Source: Anaerolineales bacterium
Lineage (GTDB): Bacteria; Chloroflexota; Anaerolineae; Anaerolineales; UBA4823
Direction of reading: 5' to 3'
DNA: 10,481 nt
Assembly (NCBI GenBank): GCA_016932955.1
Contig: JAFGBV010000149.1
Coordinates: forward strand, 1-10,481
This document shows positions 7,631 to 10,481 of the stretch, in pieces. Below the pieces are notes generated by a model that worked only from the letters and a program-made list of their open reading frames with translations, made no database searches and was not told the origin of the DNA. Each line of letters begins with the position of its first letter. The first letter of the stretch is position 1. The position numbers were made by a program, and so were the translations under genes.

Positions 7631-8826
7631 GTTCCCAAGCCACGCAGCTCGACACAAACCAAATCCGCGAAAATGATTTCCAGGTCGCACCTGTCGCCAC
7701 CATCACGGCCGGACATTTCGTTCATGATATCTACTCGGCTTTCCTGGCGCCCCTCCTCCCGCAGATCATCGAAAAGCTGTCCCTCAGCCTCACGCAGGCC
7801 GGCTCACTCCCAGCCATCATGCAGTTGCCCTCCCTGCTCAACCCTTTCATCGGCTACCTGGACGATAAGATAAACCTGCGCATTCTGGTCATCCTGGCGC
7901 CAGCGATCACTGCAACCACAATGAGCGCTATCGGTCTGGCGCCAAATTACCTCTCCCTGATCTTGTTGCTCATCGTCACTGGCTTGAGTATCGCCGCCTT
8001 CCATTCTCCCAGCCCGGCAATGGTAGCGCGCGTTTCGGGTCGCCAGGTCGGCAAAGGGATGAGCTTCTACATGGCTGCTGGCGAGTTAGGCCGCACCCTT
8101 GGACCTCTGGTCGCCGTTTGGGGCGTCTCCACCTTCGGATTACAAGGCATCTATCGCCTTGCTGTGATCGGCTGGGCCTCATCGCTGGTGATTTTCCTGC
8201 GCTTCCGCGGTATCCAAATCCACACCAGCCGCAGCACTGGCTTTCGTGCCATCTTCCTGGAATCCTGGAAGCTATTCCTCCTCCTCGCTGCGCTTACCCT
8301 CGCCAGGAACTTCCTCACCGTTTCTTTAGGCATATACATGCCCACCTTGCTTGCCAGCGAAGGCGCAAGCCTGGTCGCCGCTGGCGGCGCCCTCGCCTGG
8401 TATCAACTGGCTGGCGTCGGCGGGGCATTCTTGGGCGGCACACTCAGCGACCGTATCGGTCGCAGAGCTGTCTTGCTCTTTACCCTGCTCATTTCACCTT
8501 TATTGGCATTGCTCTTCTTGCAGGTAGAAGGCTGGGTGATGGCGCTTGTTCTCCTTTTCCTCGGATTGCTCTCCCTATCCCCCCAGCCCGTCCTCCTCGC
8601 CTTCGTTCAGGATCAATTCCCCCGCCACCGCTCCGCAGCCAACGGCATCTACATGGCTTTATCATTCATCATGATGTCTATCACCTCCCTCACCATCGGC
8701 ATCCTTGGTGATGTTATTGGCCTCCGCAGCGCATTCGTCTGGTCAGCGCTCATCAGCCTCCTGGCTGCCCCCCTGGCTCTGGCCCTTCCCATGCCTTCCC
8801 ATCCAACCAACACCCTGTCAGATTGA
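7627..8826 (+). CDS. MFS transporter, Fsr (fosmidomycin-resistance)-like
   Basis: Inner-membrane transporter of 399 residues with about 12 hydrophobic segments split by a central cytoplasmic loop near 190-212. Resemblance to the Fsr branch of the major facilitator superfamily comes from the early GHFVHDIYSAFLAPLLP (29-45), SIAAFHSPSPAMVAR (121-135) and GKGMSFYMAAGELGRTLGP (142-160). The loop between helices 8 and 9 carries a clear MFS motif A, GTLSDRIGRR at 271-280; the loop 2-3 version is degenerate (GYLDDKINLR, 76-85). Its ATG overlaps the amidohydrolase stop as ATGA, so translation is almost certainly coupled. A short charged N-terminal tail precedes the first helix. Fsr-like proteins are annotated as drug or metabolite exporters; the substrate here is unknown. 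Pairing with the deaminase suggests export or uptake of a purine-related compound, which is inference. Confidence 0.88.
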   Translation: MSSQATQLDTNQIRENDFQVAPVATITAGHFVHDIYSAFLAPLLPQIIEKLSLSLTQAGSLPAIMQLPSLLNPFIGYLDDKINLRILVILAPAITATTMSAIGLAPNYLSLILLLIVTGLSIAAFHSPSPAMVARVSGRQVGKGMSFYMAAGELGRTLGPLVAVWGVSTFGLQGIYRLAVIGWASSLVIFLRFRGIQIHTSRSTGFRAIFLESWKLFLLLAALTLARNFLTVSLGIYMPTLLASEGASLVAAGGALAWYQLAGVGGAFLGGTLSDRIGRRAVLLFTLLISPLLALLFLQVEGWVMALVLLFLGLLSLSPQPVLLAFVQDQFPRHRSAANGIYMALSFIMMSITSLTIGILGDVIGLRSAFVWSALISLLAAPLALALPMPSHPTNTLSD

Positions 8827-8854
8827 CCATTATCTATCTGAATCGAGCCCCTCC

Positions 8855-9667
8855 GTGACAACCCATCTCGAATTTACCTCCAAGCTCGCCCTCCAGGCCG
8901 GTAACCTGCTCCTAGAGCATTTCCAGCGCGCCGATCTTGCAATTTCCCGCAAAGCAGATCAATCAATTGTCACCCAGGCAGACCTGGCCTCAGATCGCCT
9001 GATCGCTGAGGCCATCCACCGCGAGTATCCCCAGGATTTCATCCTCAGCGAAGAACTGCAAACCAGCCTGGCTCAAGATGCCTCCGTCATATGGATCGTC
9101 GATCCATTGGATGGAACGACCAATTACACCCTGGGTTTGCATGTTTGGGGCGTCTCGATTGCCCGCCTCATCGACCATCGCCCTCAGCTAGCCATCATCT
9201 ACTTCCCCCTCTTGGATGAGCTTTACACCGCCGAATTGGGACGCGGCGCTTTCCTCAATGGCAAACCGATCCATGTTCGCCCTCCCCATCCCGATCACCC
9301 ACTCCCCTTTTTTGCCTGTTGCTCGCGCGCCCACAGGCGATACCAGATCCAAATCCCTTATAAATACCGTATCCTCGGTTCATCGGCTTATACATACTGC
9401 ATGGTCGCTCGCGGTACGGCCATCCTCGGATTTGAGGTTACCCCAAAAATTTGGGACCTGGCTGCCGCCTGGCTGATCGTTGAAGAAGCCGGTGGGTTCA
9501 TCGAGCCATTCAGCGGCTCCTCCCCGTTCCCCATCCAGCAAGGTCACGAGTACGTCCACCAATCCTTCACCTGCCTGGCAGCTGCATCTCAGGAGTTACT
9601 TGCCGAAGCGCATGAAAAAATCCAATTAAAACAAGCCTCTCCTCTTGCCCCTCCACCTGAGGCATGA
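8855..9667 (+). CDS. Inositol monophosphatase family protein
   Basis: Predicted Mg2+-dependent phosphatase of 270 residues from a GTG start. The family covers inositol-1-phosphatase (SuhB), fructose-1,6-bisphosphatase and 3'-phosphoadenosine 5'-phosphate phosphatase (CysQ). Visible motifs are SEE at 65-67, WIVDPLDGTTNY at 80-91 with metal-binding Asp83 and Asp86, and KIWDLAAAWLIVEEAGG at 198-214 with Asp201. The region between is a little divergent, with RGAFLNGKPI at 130-139 being typical. The open frame extends upstream to 8705, but that part lies inside the MFS gene, has non-family composition, and the IMPase fold begins at about THLEFTSKLALQAG. GTG 8855 gives the usual length. No good Shine-Dalgarno precedes it, so translation may depend on ribosomes finishing the MFS gene 28 bases upstream. 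The substrate cannot be decided. Confidence 0.87.
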   Translation: MTTHLEFTSKLALQAGNLLLEHFQRADLAISRKADQSIVTQADLASDRLIAEAIHREYPQDFILSEELQTSLAQDASVIWIVDPLDGTTNYTLGLHVWGVSIARLIDHRPQLAIIYFPLLDELYTAELGRGAFLNGKPIHVRPPHPDHPLPFFACCSRAHRRYQIQIPYKYRILGSSAYTYCMVARGTAILGFEVTPKIWDLAAAWLIVEEAGGFIEPFSGSSPFPIQQGHEYVHQSFTCLAAASQELLAEAHEKIQLKQASPLAPPPEA

Positions 9668-9681
9668 TACGATATATCGGT

Positions 9682-9687
9682 AAGGAG
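9682..9687 (+). promoter_or_regulatory. Shine-Dalgarno that fixes the start of the cNMP-binding gene
   Basis: AAGGAG lies 9 bases before the ATG at 9697. The same frame also has an ATG at 9664 that overlaps the phosphatase stop, but that codon has no ribosome-binding sequence and would place this one inside the coding region. The downstream start is preferred. Confidence 0.65.
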
Positions 9688-9696
9688 ACAGAGCTG

Positions 9697-10182
9697 ATGA
9701 GCAGCGCTGATATTTTATTAGATGTGGACATTTTTGCAGATCTGAACCAGGCACAATTGGAGCGGATCTACACCATCTGTACCCCAGAGCATTACCATCA
9801 AGGCGACATGATTTTCGACGAAAACTCGCCCAGCAAAGAAATATACATCATTCTGGAAGGCACTGTTCATATCCTGGTCAACCCAGATCCTTTCCACCGC
9901 GAAGGCCAGGAACCCCATTGCATCTCTCGTCTCTCACATGGTCAATGCTTTGGCGAGGTTGCCCTTGTCGACCAGGGATTGCGTTCCGCTGCTGCACAAT
10001 GTGGCAGCCCGACCTGCAAACTGCTGGTTATCGATCGAGATCACTTTCTGGACTTACTGCGCTCCGACCTGGACATGGGCTTCACCATTCTTTATAACCT
10101 TGCTACTGACCTATGCCTGAAAATCCGCCGCACAACCTTTGTGGTGCGTGAGAATCTCCTCTACGGAAAAGCAAGAGGATAA
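9697..10182 (+). CDS. Stand-alone cyclic-nucleotide-binding domain protein
   Basis: A 161-residue cytoplasmic protein consisting almost entirely of one CRP-type cyclic-nucleotide-binding domain. The beta-roll hallmarks are QGDMIFDENSPSKEIYIILE at 35-54 and EGTVHILV at 54-61. The phosphate-binding cassette reads FGEVALVDQGLRSAAA at 85-100, with Glu87 and Arg96 at the positions that contact ribose and cyclic phosphate in cAMP-binding members. A final helix at about 114-146 follows. There is no C-terminal helix-turn-helix, kinase or channel part, so it would act as a ligand-binding subunit or bind a partner rather than DNA. The start at 9697 is chosen from the AAGGAG upstream. It lies 29 bases after the phosphatase and 29 before the aldo/keto reductase. 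Whether it binds cAMP, cGMP or no nucleotide is not shown. Confidence 0.85.
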   Translation: MSSADILLDVDIFADLNQAQLERIYTICTPEHYHQGDMIFDENSPSKEIYIILEGTVHILVNPDPFHREGQEPHCISRLSHGQCFGEVALVDQGLRSAAAQCGSPTCKLLVIDRDHFLDLLRSDLDMGFTILYNLATDLCLKIRRTTFVVRENLLYGKARG

Positions 10183-10194
10183 TAGTTCACCTTT

Positions 10195-10200
10195 AGGAGG
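10195..10200 (+). promoter_or_regulatory. Shine-Dalgarno of the aldo/keto reductase gene
   Basis: AGGAGG lies 11 bases before the ATG at 10212. The spacing is a little long, but the sequence is the full consensus, and no other start codon fits the conserved N-terminus. Confidence 0.65.
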
Positions 10201-10211
10201 ATATTAACAAA

Positions 10212-10481
10212 ATGGAGTATCGTTATCTTGGACGTTCCGGTTTACAGGTTTCTGTGCTGTCCCTTGGTGCATGGGTCACCTATGGGGGACAGGTGGGAGA
10301 TGAGCCGGCTTATGAGTGTATGCAAGCCGCTTATGAAGCGGGTGTGAACTTCTTCGACAATGCTGAGGCGTATGCCCACGGCAACGCCGAAACTGTAATG
10401 GGCAATGTGATCAAGAGAACAGGCTGGAAGCGCTCAGATCTGGTGATTTCCACCAAAATCTTCTGGGGAGGCCGCGGTCCA
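10212..10481 (+). CDS. Aldo/keto reductase, Kv-beta-like (AKR6 type), 3' partial
   Basis: The first 90 residues of a NADPH-dependent oxidoreductase of the aldo/keto reductase superfamily; the frame is still open at the window edge. The N-terminus [19 protein letters not shown] is characteristic. [15 protein letters not shown] at 46-60 holds the catalytic Asp49 and Tyr54, and [10 protein letters not shown] at 78-87 holds the catalytic Lys82. The TKIFWGG form is typical of members related to potassium-channel beta subunits and YghZ rather than of other AKR groups. The fourth tetrad residue, His, and the cofactor-binding half lie outside the window. It follows the cNMP-binding gene by 29 bases and is probably in the same transcript. 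The physiological substrate, an aldehyde or ketone, cannot be told. Confidence 0.9.
   Translation, partial: MEYRYLGRSGLQVSVLSLGAWVTYGGQVGDEPAYECMQAAYEAGVNFFDNAEAYAHGNAETVMGNVIKRTGWKRSDLVISTKIFWGGRGP

Noticed and set aside
8118..8711. 197-codon + strand frame inside the MFS gene
   Set aside because: The translation is rich in Pro, Arg and His with no family signal. It is a frame-shifted shadow of the transporter.
8705..8854. Upstream extension of the phosphatase frame to an ATG inside the MFS gene
   Set aside because: The extra 50 residues are shadow-like (Trp/Pro/Ser rich), overlap the end of the MFS gene by 122 bases and are not part of the IMPase fold.
9664..9696. ATG overlapping the phosphatase stop as a start for the cNMP-binding protein
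   Set aside because: There is no Shine-Dalgarno before it, while a good AAGGAG precedes the in-frame ATG at 9697. It remains possible but less likely.

Overview
The window is a densely packed bacterial segment of about 10.5 kb in which every gene lies on the + strand. It is GC-rich by eye. The best guess for the source is a Chloroflexota bacterium of Anaerolineae type. That rests on a remembered resemblance of the long LivM-type permease and the Kv-beta-like aldo/keto reductase to proteins of that group, plus the gene style, and no search was run. No rRNA, tRNA, CRISPR array, insertion sequence or phage gene was seen.

Layout. (1) Bases 1-3140 hold the 3' end of a branched-chain amino-acid (HAAT family) ABC importer: a LivM-type permease cut by the window edge, then LivG- and LivF-type ATPases, in one tight operon. 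(2) A hairpin at 3166-3206 follows livF and probably ends that transcript. (3) Bases 3258-4412 encode a DAO-family FAD-dependent amine/amino-acid oxidoreductase. After 23 bases comes a CinA-family protein (4436-5578) whose C-terminal amidase domain looks eroded. (4) From 5651 a second run of closely spaced genes starts: an MTA/SAH-deaminase-like amidohydrolase carrying an extra C-terminal CYTH-like domain, an Fsr-like MFS transporter overlapping it by 4 bases, an inositol-monophosphatase-family phosphatase, a stand-alone cyclic-nucleotide-binding protein, and the start of an aldo/keto reductase that runs off the right edge. The last three junctions have gaps of only 28 to 29 bases.

How the genes may work together. 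The left half fits uptake of amino acids (Liv) and possibly their oxidation (FAD enzyme). In the right half, a purine-nucleoside-type deaminase joined to a polyphosphate/nucleotide-binding CYTH fold sits with a small-molecule transporter, a phosphatase from a family that includes nucleotide phosphatases, and a cNMP-binding protein. This suggests a nucleotide salvage or nucleotide-signal locus, but that is inference from domain content and gene order. The most notable single observation is the amidohydrolase-CYTH fusion with substitutions in the canonical CYTH metal-binding motifs. The second is the CinA protein with a degenerate PncC domain.
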